Source: Alligator mississippiensis (Eukaryota; Chordata; Crocodylia; Alligatoridae). Taken from it: DNA of 64,000 nucleotides. The notes under the pieces are model-generated. The model saw only the letters and a list, made by a program, of their open reading frames with translations. It had not been told where the DNA came from and ran no database searches. Every line of letters begins with the position of its first letter. Within the stretch, counting starts at the first letter, position 1. Shown here piece after piece: positions 48,234-60,660 of this stretch. Both the position numbers and the translations under genes were made by a program. The stretch covers positions 36,563,832 to 36,627,831 of the forward strand of contig NC_081830.1 of assembly GCF_030867095.1 (NCBI RefSeq). Direction: 5' to 3'.

Positions 48234-49135
48234 CCTCCACTTAGGGATGGGTGGTCACTCTAATTGGGTGGGACAGTCCCAAAATGGGAACCTCAAGTCC
48301 CAGTCCCAGGCTGCACGACTATGGGACAGCACAGGGCCTGGATTTGCAGCATTGTGAAGGGATCCATGGGAAACAGCAGGTTTTCCCTCGCAGGTGGGCA
48401 GTGTTCCAGCCTCAAGAGGCTGCTTGGGGCTGCCAGGAGCAGGACGCAGAGGGCACCATGTGCATGTGTGTGCCTACACATGCATGTGGCTGGTAATATG
48501 GCCAGGCAGCATGGAGAGCAGCTCCCTGCAAGTAAGTCTGTGGGGGAGGGGGCATCAGGGAGAGGGGAGGGCAAATGGAGGCCTCCACGGTGAAAGAGGA
48601 AGTGGGGCAGGGGTGCTGCCCAGACAGGGCAATGCAAGGGCCGGGGTGTGGAATGGGATGGAGCCATGGGCAGCTCTTCCAGGGTGTGTGGGGCATGAGG
48701 GGGCAGCTTCCTGCTGCTGCATGAACCCCCCAGGGGTGTATGGGGGGCACATGCCCCCCCAGATTTGTGCACAGGGTGGGGTGAATATGGGCTGCCCACT
48801 GCAGGCTCAGGGCTCCCTGCCCTGCTGCCTTCCCCCCAGGAGCCCCATGCCACCATGGTGACATGCCCCCTGCCCACCTGGCAACAACGGGGGTGGCAGC
48901 AGCAGGAGTGTGGAGTTGTGCCCCCCACTGCTACTGGATGGGCAGGGGGCACGCAGCCAGCATGGATCTCTCAGGGGAAAGGCAGCAGGGCAGGGAGCCC
49001 CAAGCCTGGAGCAGGTAGGCTGCATCCACCCCCACTCCGCTCGGCTCTGATCCAGCCATAGGGTGCAGGGCAGAGGCGGGGACGGGCACGTCTCCCATCT
49101 TTACATTTTACAAAGGTGGCCACCTTACCTCCATG
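48234..49135. mobile_element. hAT-like non-autonomous element, 886 bp
   Basis: The element is 48242-49127. It begins TAGGGATGGGTGGTCAC and ends GTGGCCACCTTA, imperfect inverses. Flanks CCTCCACT and CCTCCATG match at 6 of 8. The interior is GC-rich with long accidental ORFs on both strands. Part of it (about 48430-48545) is the inverse of a fragment at 41135-41205 (GGGAGCTGCTCTCCAGGCTG). No transposase. Confidence 0.65.
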
Positions 49136-52100
49136 TGTTTGAAGCTAGAGTGCTAGGGGGCAGAAGAAGAACAAGAGAATGAAGAAACCTGCAGTTTTCA
49201 AACACACACAGTCACAAGGGGCAGCAACAATGAAAAGCAAGTTGCCTGTAGATACCCCATGTCAATTCCACTCCCAGGACAAGGAGGTGGTATCTGTACT
49301 GAGGCTGGATACCAAGGGAAAAAGAGCATGGCCCTGGTACAAGCACTCTACAGAACTACTTCTATCCTACCTAAAAACACACACGTTGGTCACAATGCTG
49401 AAGAGTTCCTGATAAGGAGTACCAGCCTTGCCACAATAACTGGAGCAAAATGGGGGCCAATGACCAACAGCAGCTGTAAGGTTAGTTAAGGGGACACACC
49501 AGTAACCAAAACACTGGGAGGGAGTTGGGCCACTACAGCTCCCCTGGGATGCCACCATCTTCTATGCTTCCTTGTCTCCTGCTGCCTCTCCCACCTCAAC
49601 AATTTCCCTCAGCTGCTGCTCAGGTTTATGAATGTTATATCATCTGATCAGGAAATGGAAACTAAAACATAGGACTCAAGTGAACAATTGCACACAGAGA
49701 ATACAAACACTAAGAGTCTAGGGTCTATTTGTTTGACTAAAAACTACTAGGTGAGAATGTAAGTCATAGAACCTGTGGTGTTAACTACCCTTTGTGACAG
49801 CACAAAAAAAAAAAGGCAGATTAAAAGAAACAGGAGGAGGGGAAAAAAGAAAAAGAACAAAAGAAACAATAATAAGGTTTTGATGTCATTTTGAGAACAC
49901 AATGCTGCAGGCAAAACTATACGGCAGACTGCAATTTAGCAAAAGACTTCAGGGAGCCACCATCCAACCAGATTTATAAAAATATAGGACTGGAAGGGAC
50001 CTTCTTGATCAAAGACCAGTCACCTCTTATCAGTTATCTATCAGATAACCAGTTCCATTGACTGTTCGGCTCCATCTTCAAAGTACTTGGATTTCTTCTG
50101 GTGGCAGTACTTTGTTTCCTCTGCTCCTACTGGAAGGCTTTTCCAGAACTCATCACTCTAAAGCTTAGAAAACTTCTAATTTCCATCTTAAATATATTCA
50201 CAGACAGTTGATACCTATATGGTTTAGTGCCACAAGGAACTGGTGTGAATGAGAATTAATGTGGGGGAGGGAGACTATTGGATATAGTGCATTTTAGGAA
50301 AAAACATTTAATATTTGACTTGACAAATTGTTAATGCTGCTCAGTTGCTAAAATAAAGAAGCATTGTGAGGAATCATCTTATTTTATTTGGAGCAAAGAT
50401 TATTGATCAAACCAATTGTGAGGAAAGAGTGAATACAAAGAACTGTCTGGTGCTTAGGATCTAGTCGCACATTAAAATAAGTCTGACCACAGTACACCTA
50501 TATATAAAAATAAACCCAATTTACTTTGACATAGTTAATCATTGGAAATTAAGGTGCAAAGTTCACCACTACACAGCCTGTGTAGCTTAGCAAAGACGAT
50601 GGGAAAGTCTCACCCGAGCATTTTCCTAATTGGAGGAAGTATTGCTAGAACTTAAATCATTTCAAAGTAAAATTCCCCATAAACTTTTCAGCAAGGAGGA
50701 GAAGGCATTAGGACAGCAGGTGGTAAGGTAAGGAATGTGCCTCAACCTTGCAGGAGTAATTATCAAGTAAATGTTGGTCATTATGAAGGAAATGGAAAGA
50801 TCCAGCTGTGTAGTGTTCAGACTGCAAGGAGTAGCAAACACCAATTTACAGCAGGATTTGGTGGTTAAGATCTGGAAGAAGAAAAGAGTTGGCAATGGAC
50901 TGTGAAGCCCACCTTTCTGGATGAAAAGCACAAAGTCATTTAACAGGTCTGAAAAATAATCTCTCTTGCCAGTCAGTCATGGGATAGCAAATGGTAACCC
51001 ACCATGTCCCAAGGATCAGATCAGAAAACTAATGAGGGGTATCCCAACCCTCCTGTCTTTTATACTGAATATCAAAATGTTTTATTTCAACAGAGAGCTG
51101 CATTTGCTATCAACTTGAGTGAGGGGCAAGGCAGATAAGAAGTTACCTACTTTTTTCAGTTATCTATAGGATTTATAAGCCACGTATTACCTTGATACCT
51201 AAGGGCTTGCCTTCTCTACAAAACAAACACAAATTATAACTTGAACATTGTCTCTGTTCAAGTCCCATCCATACACAAACCCTTAACTGAAGCGTACTTG
51301 TGCTTTTAACACAAGTAGGCCAGCCTCTGGCATGATACAATACAGGCTAACTGTTGAGCAAATATAATTGTATAACTATGAGAGCTATGGTCACACAAGT
51401 GCGGCTAATCCTCCAGTGCCCTCTGTGTGCTCAGAATAGACAGATACATCTCAGATTACTGGGAAATAATCCATAAAGTGGCTCAGTCGGCTGCATTGCA
51501 AAGAACCACAGAAAAAGTCCCTGGAATCTTGTGGATACACAGAATAAGTGAACCATTCCTAGATAATGCTGACTGCGTCTAGCTCACAATTGTTGTGAGT
51601 CAGGGGTGCCCACACATACAGTGCCCTAGGGTTCCAGGTAGATTGGGCACCTTTTAGGCATTGAAGTGCTGTGGTGCTGACAGCAGAGATGAGAGTGAGC
51701 GCCTAGCCCAACATGCCTTGCAGTGGGTGAGGTGGGAGGGAGTGCTTGCAGTCACACTTTGGGGTTCCAGGGAGCGGGCGACCTGTGGCTGGGGGCATTT
51801 TCATGTTCTGCTTTCCCTTCTATCCTAAACATGATGCTGTGTGGGATGCCTGGAGGATCGACCTGATCCATGTCACAGAATGCTTGATGTTCACGTATGA
51901 CATTGATCCTGTTCAAAACAATACTCAATTTTCCATGTATGCTTTTGAACCATTCCAGGCATCTTTAAGCTAGTTTAACATGTACATCTGTCTGCTTCAG
52001 ACTTAAACTGCATTTAAACTGGCCTAAGTGTTATGTGTGTTCTAGACCCTTGGTTCCACATACAAGTCAATACAGTGCCAGGGCGAGCCCAGCAACCCAA

Positions 52101-52555
52101 ATATTAGCTAAGGCACACTGCAGCCACCCTTATTCAGACCTACCAATGAAACAATCATGGAAGAAAATCATCCTCAACTCTGAGAGACTGCCAGTGATGA
52201 TGACTTATTCAAAGCCAGATTAACTGGAAAAGAGAAACTCAACCATAAGCAACTGAAGTTAGCTCTACAATGAGCACCATGGTCTGTGCTCTTAAGCGTT
52301 CAGGGAAAAGTGTGTTTTAACAGATATTTTTACTAACAAAAGAAAACTATTACAGTTACATTTCAAAGAAAAGAAAAATCTGTAGGCAGAGACTGCAGTG
52401 CTTTACACCTTCAAAGATAGCTCAATGATGCATTGGCATTGGGAAATCCCAAAGCCTACAATTCTAGCAATATCCATGGAGCTGTGACTGTTTTATTGTT
52501 ACAGGACTGAGAAAGCAGTCCTTGGCTCAACACTCCTTTCTCTTTCATGACATAG
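49136..52555. other. Intergenic, AT-rich, no gene recognised
   Basis: Contains a CR1-like fragment in minus orientation near 49980-50190 (AATATAGGACTGGAAGGGAC). Otherwise no coding or RNA feature could be supported. Confidence 0.5.
49980..50190 (-). repeat. CR1-like fragment, minus orientation
   Basis: TATAGGACTGGAAGGGACCT is the inverse of the CR1 3' end; CTTTTCCAGAACTCATCACT further on fits older CR1 body sequence. Diverged. Confidence 0.45.
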
Positions 52556-53375
52556 ATGGTTACTAGGGCTGTGCAAAGCTTCAGTCCCCGATTCAATTTG
52601 GCAGAGATTCAGCCCGATTTGGTGGCTGAATCTGCGAATCCGAATTGAATCAGAGGACCCTTTAATCTCTCTGAATCAAATCAAAACCCTCTGTATTGAT
52701 TCAGAGAGATTTGACAATTCGGACATAGACACAGCTTTGAATGTTTTTTTTACATACCTCTAGTTAGTAGGTGGCTTGTGAATGCTGCAATGCTGGGGCA
52801 CCTGGAGTGTCCCACAGAAGCACAGGGGGGTCCCCAGCGTGCTTGGCAGCAGACCCAGAAGTGGACCAAAATTACTTCCAGTCCACTTCCAGGTCCACCA
52901 GGACAACCCCCCCCCCCCCCCTCCAGCCCAGCAACTGGTGCCTTCTGGGTCTGGGGAGGGCAGGGTCCCCCTGCAGCTGATTGCTGAGCCAGGGGGGCAC
53001 AGGCCTCCCCCAGCACACTACCTGGCAGACCCAGAAGTGGACCGGAAGTACTTCTGGTCCAATTCTGGGTTCACTGCCGAGCACGTGGAGGGGCCCCCCT
53101 GCACTCCTAAGGGACGCTCCATGTGCCACAGCATCGCAGCATTCACAAGCCATGCATGCTACTTCAAGGTACAGTATGTTAGAAAAAGCTTTTAAAGCTC
53201 TGCCTATGTCCAAATCCCTGATTATCCAAATAGGCATCGAATCTTCAGATTTGGATTTGGCCGAATTGAATCAGGGACAGTGATCTGAATCAACTAATCG
53301 AATCACTGTCCCTGATTCAGGACGAATCCAAATCCGAATCGAATAGGGCCTGCTTTGCATGCCCCTAATGGTTAC
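52556..53375. mobile_element. Foldback hAT-like element, copy 3, with intact target duplication
   Basis: The element is 52564-53367 (804 bp), from TAGGGCTGTGCAAAGC to GCTTTGCATGCCCCTA. Identical ATGGTTAC flanks it (52556-52563 and 53368-53375), which proves the ends and marks a hAT-type 8-bp duplication. Subterminal blocks are rich in GATTCGAATC words. The interior is a foldback: GGCTTGTGAATGCTGCAATG (about 52773) pairs with CATCGCAGCATTCACAAGCC (about 53133), and CCAGAAGTGGACC occurs in both halves. Interior sequence is unrelated to copies 1 and 2. No transposase. Confidence 0.85.
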
Positions 53376-55655
53376 ATACTTTGAGTATTCCAAAGACGAG
53401 TGCTGCTTGAGCCCCGGTCCTCAGTGATGTGGATTAGCGTTTAAAATGGGAGAAAAGTTAATAATTCTTAGAAAAAAAGGTTAAGGGGACCAGAAAAGAA
53501 GCTTACAAAGGAAAGTGCAGAAGGTGCAGACCAAAAGGACCAATTTAGTCCTTCCATTTTTGGGGCACAGAGAAGAGGAAAAATAGTCCATCCCTATCTG
53601 CAACCCAGATGACCACCACTTTCTGATGGTATTCCCTGGAATTTCTGACCAGCTAAAGCAGAAAATCATCTGCCTCTAGGACAAACAAAGAACTTTTCAG
53701 CTGACTTCTTAATCTTCAGCCAGAGGAGCCAACAGCAGAACAGTCAGCCTCAGAGATGCAGTAGCACAAACACAGACTTCAATAGCTTTGCTTTTTTCTT
53801 GGGCCTTGGCTCCCAGCACTAGTGCTATTTCCAGAATTATTAGTGTGTTGGTTGAATGATCTCTTTAAAATCCTACCAGTGATCATGTCAAGGCAAAGAG
53901 TTCTCCTTTGAAGGCAGGCTCTGGATTCATTTTTTCTTGAAGATAGTATTCTAGTGATCACCTCCTTGGAAGAAGAAAAGATTTGTGAATTTAAGCAAAC
54001 AAAAGACTCATTCCTGGACAAATCAAGGTGAGTTCTACCAGACTCTATTCAGTGTTCAGCAGATGATTAATTAATACCAAACATATATCCTAGTATGGAG
54101 TCCTGTGGCACCTTGCTGTTAAACTCTTGCCATGACAATATTGGCTAGAAATAGTTACTCCCAGTTCTCTGCCTTTTAGCCACTTTCTAAAACATGACAT
54201 GAGTACTTTGACTCTTCCCCCATGACTACACAGTACTATTTGCGATTGATCAAATATTTATGAAAGTTCAAATAACTTAAATAGGTCTCCTCCCCTGTAC
54301 TTTTGTTACACTCAAACAAGAGAATAGTTATTCTAAGGATACTGATAAAAAAGGACCTGCACAATACAAATAGGTAAATTTCACTAGAAACCCTTTAATT
54401 TCCAGCTAAAATAAGTTCTCTCTGCCCACATTACATCTTTACTAATGTGTTTTGCAAGTCAAACACACAACAGCCATAGACCAGTTGAAGTAGTAAGAAT
54501 CTTACAACTGATAGCCTTTTAAACAAACTCACTAATTTCAATATATCTTCAATTAGCAAATAAAAATCTATGGAAAATTAGCCTCTCTGTCTCATTCTGG
54601 ATGTGCTAATGCAAGTCTTGCCATGCAAGTCTAAATATCCTATCACTCAAGGAAATGAACACATGGGGCTATTTGACACGGTCTCAAATGATAAATACAT
54701 CAATGTATAAAAATCATCAATTGCTTAGAAATGGAGGGAAAAGGTAGCTGGAGAAGCTACAGTTTGACAGTATGGGAAAAACTGCTAAGGTTAAGAACCT
54801 GAAATGCACAGCAGATATTCATGTCTCATGTGCTGTTTGAAGACAGACAAGCAGAAGGCTGGGTAGATTTGCACCTTATAGACTAATTAAAACAGAGATG
54901 TACCAAGACATGGTTTGTGTTTAGCCAAGCCCACTATGATTAGAGGCGCTCAAAATCATCCATCTTATTTTTTCATGTACACAGATAAACTGTTGCATTT
55001 GGTGGGAAGTTATTTGGTTGGTATAAAATTCCTCTGTACTAAATACACACTGTAATCAAGAAATTTACAATCTTGCTAGAAGTCTAATACAAGTAAGTCC
55101 TTAAAGGAATACTTCATAAGCTTTAAACTCTCTGCCCTCCAAATCACCCTGAAAATCTAAGTGTGTGGCCTACAAACACTTACCTTATTACTACAGCATC
55201 TGCTTCTCCTTTTCATCCTCCTTGTACAACATTCATTGCATGAATTTGCATGGACAGATATAAATCTTAGCACCTTGTGTCAAGTCATTCCTCTTTTGCA
55301 AATAATGAGCATGCTACTCAGCCAAAAAAAATCTTTTGGCACCAGGCACTGGTGTCTTTTTAGATCACACAGCATGATACCTGTTGTTATTTTTAAAGCA
55401 AAGGTGAAAAGCTAGCTGATACTTACTGTTAGGTTATACATGCTTTTAAAAAAATACAGCTTTCACTCTCTGTTTCCATAAATTGATCCGAAGTTCAACC
55501 TTCTGCAGCTCTTTGTAGACAGAAGGAAGAGCAAATTTCATAAAGCCCCTTTATTCTACTTTTGTAAACCAATAAATTGGAATATCTTAGGGCAATGACT
55601 GAATAGATCAACATAGCAGCTTACATGCACAGCCACAGGCATTAATTATTCTGAG
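53376..55655. other. Intergenic, AT-rich, no feature recognised
   Basis: No repeat ends, exons or RNA genes could be supported; the few short ORFs look random. Confidence 0.5.
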
Positions 55656-55912
55656 ATGGGGAATGTTGAACAAACCACCATCTTCTGTATTAAGGAAAAG
55701 CTTTCTAATGTTGAGGGTGGTTAAGCACTGGAGCAGATTACCAAGAGAGGTGGCAGAATCTTCATCATTGGAAGTTCTTAAATTCAGGTTGGAGAAATCT
55801 TACACTTGGTTGGGATAGTCCAGATGGGAATGATCCTGCCTGGAACAGGGGCATCCTGTTCTCCCTCCTCCTGACCAAAGGTCCCTTCCAACCCTATTTT
55901 TCTATTATTTTG
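55656..55912 (+). repeat. CR1-like LINE 3' region
   Basis: GGTGGCAGAATCTTCATCAT followed by CCAGATGGGAATGATCCTGC and AAGGTCCCTTCCAACCCTAT follows the order of the ORF2 end and 3' UTR of CR1-group LINEs. 5'-truncated. Confidence 0.7.
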
Positions 55913-58815
55913 TGACAGCCAGTAGGGTTCAACCAGAGAGACTGTGATTTAACATCTGATCTGTAAAAGAAATGTGGGCACCTTTAAAGTTTTGGTTGTG
56001 TGAGGAGGGGCTGATTACAGCCCCCTTACTTCCATTAAGTAGGACCTTAGGAACAGCCCTACTAGAAGGAAATTTCTTACTGTAACATCACCCAGTGAAT
56101 ATAGGATCTAAGCAATTGAACATACAGTACAGGCTGCTTCTATTGGCCAGTTGCTGCCAGCCCAATTAATGCTAAGCATGACATCACTCTGTAAGCAGTC
56201 TCCCTGCTGCCTGGGACCATATAGAGGCCCTGCTGGGAGTTAATATAAGGTAAAATGCTTTTGCCAATGTGTCGGTTTGTGGAAGCACAGCTGTGAAAGG
56301 ACTGAGGAGGGACAGCTAAGTAACCTGGGGCACTGATGTTCCACCCATCCTGTTGGAAAGAAGCGAATGGGTAAAATCTGAATCTCAGTGAAGTTAATGG
56401 CAAATCCCTTGTTGAATCCAAAGGGGCAGGATTTTATTCTGCATATTTTCATAGGAACTCAGTGGTTCTACTCAGTGAAGCTCACTCTCTGGAACACGAT
56501 CACTTTTCAGGGTTTCCTATACAGAGGTACTAGCACCTGGAAGTCTGTCCTCAGCACTCTCTATCATGTTTGCACCGCAGAGTGCAACAGGACCCCTCCC
56601 CACCTAACCTGCAGAGAACAAGTCTGTTACAACTTCAACTTAACAGCTTTGGCTCAAGGGGCAAGCAGCTCATGGCCTTTAGCAAGAGTTCAACCTCAGG
56701 GTCTCAGTTGAGATGATGGCTCTTCCATGGGCTCTCTAAGAAAGGTACAGGGTGTTGCACACATGACTTCTATTTTGCAGGTGCAGGGAAAGTGGAATGA
56801 GCTTCTTTTACCATCGCAGTCATTCTTTTGATCTGCAGGCAGTTTGTTTGTAAGAACACACTGTGGACACCCACACCTTCAGCACACTACAAAGAACAGA
56901 GGACAGTGCCGGCAGCACTGAATTCCTATAAAGGACAAAAGGATTCAGTTTCTAGAGCCATCAGTCACTCAAGTCTCACCCACTCCCACAAGACTAACCT
57001 TAATGTCTGCAGGCTGCAGAGAAGGAAAACAAGCCCCAGTGGTTTCTTCCCTCATTCTTGTACACCCCAGTTTGGCACAGCTTTGTAGATACCACTGGGC
57101 CATGTCTGCAAAACTTCCTCGTGCCTTTCAGTAATTGCTGTTTTGCAATGTGGGAAATAAGAGTTCATGCCACTAGATAACTTTAACAACCCAGGGGGTA
57201 TTAGCAAAATCCTGGCAGTAACATTTCAGACCCCAGTGTAATGCTTTTCATTTTCTATCACCCCTTTATTTTTTCTTTTTTTTAATCCTCTTGGCATTTC
57301 TAATTGTAAGGATAAGCAAACAAATAAAAGACGAAGACTAGTGCATTGTGCTGCCTGAACAACCAGCTAGGGGGTCAGCACAACAGGTCTAAATCTCATA
57401 AAAACACAGTGAGGGAGTTTAATGTGCACAGTGGAATAATACACAGCCCAAATAGCTTAAGGCCATTCCCACAGGAGTCATAGGGCGTGGATGGGGCCTG
57501 TAACCCCACTCTGCTGTCTCTTTTGCTAGAAAAAGATCCCACCCAGCTTAGGAGAGCTTCAGTCTCATCAAGAATGCTGCCTGTAGAATGACTTAGCAAT
57601 ATAGTGCCTTGCCTCCCATAGTTGCAGAGGATGTTTTGGAAGTGCAGCTAGCCCCCTGCCATACTGGAGCCCCCAGCTAGCCCCCTGCCATACTGGGGTG
57701 TTTTAAGTGGGAAGTCTGTCCACTGGGAGATTTAGAACCATGTTGTCCCCAGTCGGGACCCAAGCAGCACAGTCCTAGCAGAGAGTGCTGAGCAAAGACT
57801 AGCTCCACCTGTTGAGCAAGGAACAGAAAGAGGAGATTCAGAGGCAAAGGACTGCAATCGTGGCTGTTCCAAATTCCAGGGAAGGGGCCAGGAGCTGGGA
57901 GTGAGATTTGCTGCCAGTTAATGATCTGATCGGCCTGCAGTATCTCAGAGCATCCCCATTGAACTACCCTGTCCCCCCCTCCCCACTAGCTTTTGATTGC
58001 AGTTTTCCCAGCTGTGCTCAGGTGACTTGACCCTTTCCAGAATCACTCTGCTCCCTCGTCCTGTCTGCATCAAACTCTCATGATTTAGCACTCCCTCACT
58101 GTCTGCATGACTGCAGAGAGGCATTATTTTTTCTTCCATGGATGGGTTTCTTCCATCCCCGTTTCTTCTCTCTACCTACCTCTCTTGTGCTATTTTTCTT
58201 CTTCCAGATGTCCTTGCTTTCTTTTCCTAGCTGCTTTTTCTTCCTTCCTCACTCTTCATCTGTCTCATTCACTAACTTGCTGCCAAATTCTCAAAAGCAC
58301 ACAAGGGAATAACCACTGAGGGGACTATCAGGTGGTCATAGAACCACAAGGAAGTGAGACAATATTAGTCATGGAACAGATGGAACAATTTCAGTGTTTT
58401 AATACGGGAAAAGGCACTTACAGAGGATTCAGGAAACCACTGTAACAAGTTCACTTGTCTTCTCTCCCCCGTGGGCAATGGAAACTGCAAAACTGTTCTA
58501 CTACCTAGTTTCATTCAGAGGCAAAGCTGTGTGGCTTAACTTCACTTACTGTGGATAGGAGCCAACTGGCCAAAAAAAGTAGCAACAGATCATCTGATTT
58601 GCACTTGCAAAGAGTTAGCCTTTCAGATTTAAAGTGGTATTATTGTTCCTCTATCCTTCTCTTAGAGGCATCATAAAAGCATAAAGTTAAGCCATTCCAT
58701 TTAAAGGAAAAAATAAGTACAAAGAGCACAGAGCAGTGTGACCAAAAGGAGGAGAGTTACAGAACTGCAATAGAAAAAGAGCAGTCTATGAGAAGGGGGC
58801 CAGTGAGCATAGGGG
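55913..58815. other. Intergenic, no gene recognised
   Basis: Mixed-composition sequence. Includes a 29-bp two-unit tandem repeat (57645-57696) and a pyrimidine-rich tract (58140-58270). No exon supported. Confidence 0.5.
57645..57696 (+). repeat. 29-bp tandem duplication
   Basis: CAGCTAGCCCCCTGCCATAC occurs at 57645 and again at 57674, giving two adjacent near-identical units. Confidence 0.85.
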
Positions 58816-60660
58816 CTAGGGACAGAAGTTGCACATAAACCAATTTAAGTGATCAAAAACTAGTTTATACCTGTAACACAGGGGTGGGCAATTATTTTGG
58901 CTAGAGGGCCACTCAACAAGTTTTGGTGAGCTATCAAGGGCCACATGGGTAGCTCCACCCTTTGACAGTTGTTCCACCCTCTGGTAGTCATCTTGGGACC
59001 AGAAGTCCCATTCCTTAGCCCTTGACCTTTACCACCAGATGTCCCTCCCCTTGCCCCCTGCCCGCCAAATGCTCCTTTTGGAAGCAGGGGTTACCATCTT
59101 GGAACCCGAAAATAACCAAATCATACAGTAAAAGTCAAACACCTACTATAACATATTTTATTACAAAATATATTTTTGTCATGATCTGTGTTTGTGTAGT
59201 GTATATATAGAGGGTACTGCATAATAGCTAAAAAATAAAGTCTAACTTTTGTATATTGTGTGTGTGTATGTGGTCGAGTGTGGGGGTGTTGTGAGGGAGT
59301 GTGCCTGTCGGGGGGTGGGTATAGAGTATGTTGGGATGTGTGTATATGTGCAGAGATTGTAGGAGCAGGGTGTGGGTGTGTGAGGTTTATGGGGTATGAG
59401 GGAGCGTGGAGGATGTGGGGACCATCCACATACTCCCCCACATGGCATGCAGCCTCCACTGCTGGCAGCAGCAGACAGGGGTGCTCAGGGCACTGGTGCC
59501 CAGCACAAGTGCTGCCACCCAGTGTGGCATAGCACCAGCCAGTGCTGATCATGGGAGGGTGAGGAGTGCAGCCTGCCTGGCCGCCTCTATTGTGGGGGCT
59601 CTGCACTGCATGCCTGCAGCTCCTGCACTCACACTGGGAGAAGTCCCATGCTGGACTCCATGGGGAAGCAGGGGGTGGGGCTCCCTCCACTCCTGGTGGA
59701 GTCCAGGGACCTGCGCAGCAGAGGGTGGGGAAAGCAGCCAGGTCCAATGTGGGGCTTCCCCCGTGCAAATGTGGAAGCTAGAGATGCGCAGCACATAGCC
59801 CCCATGATAGAGGCGGCTGGGCTAGCTGCACTCTTCTCCCCCCATGTGCAGTGCTGGCCAGAGCTGTGCCCCGCTGGACATCTGTGCCTGCACTGGGCAC
59901 AAACACCCTGTGTGTCCTGCCTGTGGCTGGTGCTGGCAGCAGGGGCTGCATGCCACGGGGGGAGGGGTGTGGACACCCTACACCTCCCTCATACCCACAC
60001 CCTGCCCAACTGAGCTCCATTCTCCCACTGCCCCCCTGGGTGCAGGCTCTGCACTGCTGTCTCCGCCTCCGCCCAGCTGCAGCTCCACCACCCTGGCCTG
60101 CCACGGCCCCTGCCGCTTCCCTACCTGCTGCCAGGAGTGAGTTGGACATGGGAGAAGCCGAGCAGGTTCCCATGGGGGTAGCTGCACCAGGGGCAGCTGT
60201 AGCCCCACCCAGAAGCTGCATACTGGCCCGGCTGGGCCCTTTCACTCAGGAGGGTGGAAGCAAGACACAATAGGTTTATGTTGGTGGGGGGGTTGCATAT
60301 GCGTGGACACCTCACTCTCACCCTCATGGGCAGAAGGGTTGGATGGGGCACAATTCCTTGGTAGGTACCATGGGCTGGATGAAAGTGCCTGGCTGGCCAG
60401 ATGTGGCCCACAGGCCGTATTTTGCCTGCCCCTGCTGGAACAGAACAGAAGCTCAGTGCACATAAACCAGATTCAAAATGGCTGAAACTGGTTTAAGATA
60501 AACCTGGTATCAGACTTAATTGATTCAAGTCAAACCAGTTTATGAAACTTCTCTCCCAGACCCCTTCCTGGTTCAAGTTAAATCACAGTCCCCCAGCATC
60601 CCAGCATGCTTTCTAGCCCTGGGCTGGGCTAGGCTGTCTGCTCCAGCAGAAAAGAGTTGA
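58816..60660. mobile_element. hAT-like element (AAACCAG family) split by a nested hAT
   Basis: The left segment (about 58816-58878) begins TAGGGACAGAAGTTGCACAT. The right segment resumes at 60443 with CAGTGCACATAAACCAG and runs through AAACCAGTTTATG to about 60660. Joined across the inner element, the order matches the inverse of 20180-21136, including GGCTGAAACTGGTTT and CAGTCCCCCAGCATCCCAGC. The far end was not found. Confidence 0.65.
58871..60442. mobile_element. hAT-like element, 1.56 kb, nested insertion
   Basis: The element is 58879-60434. It begins CAGGGGTGGGCAATTATTTT and ends AAAATA-like sequence running into TTGCCTGCCCCTG, imperfect inverses. Flanks CTGTAACA (58871-58878) and CTGGAACA (60435-60442) match at 7 of 8. 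The interior contains a GT-rich tract (59250-59400) and GC-rich sequence with accidental ORFs of up to 215 codons. I recognise no transposase. Confidence 0.75.

Noticed and set aside
48293-48952. 219-codon ORF on the minus strand
   Set aside because: It lies wholly inside a GC-rich hAT-like element, with long ORFs on both strands at the same place. The translation is low-complexity (Pro, His, Cys, Ser) with no domain.
51603-52052. Possible hAT element with CACACATA-type ends
   Set aside because: The ends are only loosely inverse, and the flanks CTTGTGAGT-type and GTTCCACA do not match as a target duplication.
59121-59768. 215-codon ORF on the minus strand
   Set aside because: It falls in the nested hAT element across a GT-rich tract. 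The protein is His/Thr/Pro-rich with no recognisable motif and overlaps long ORFs on the other strand.
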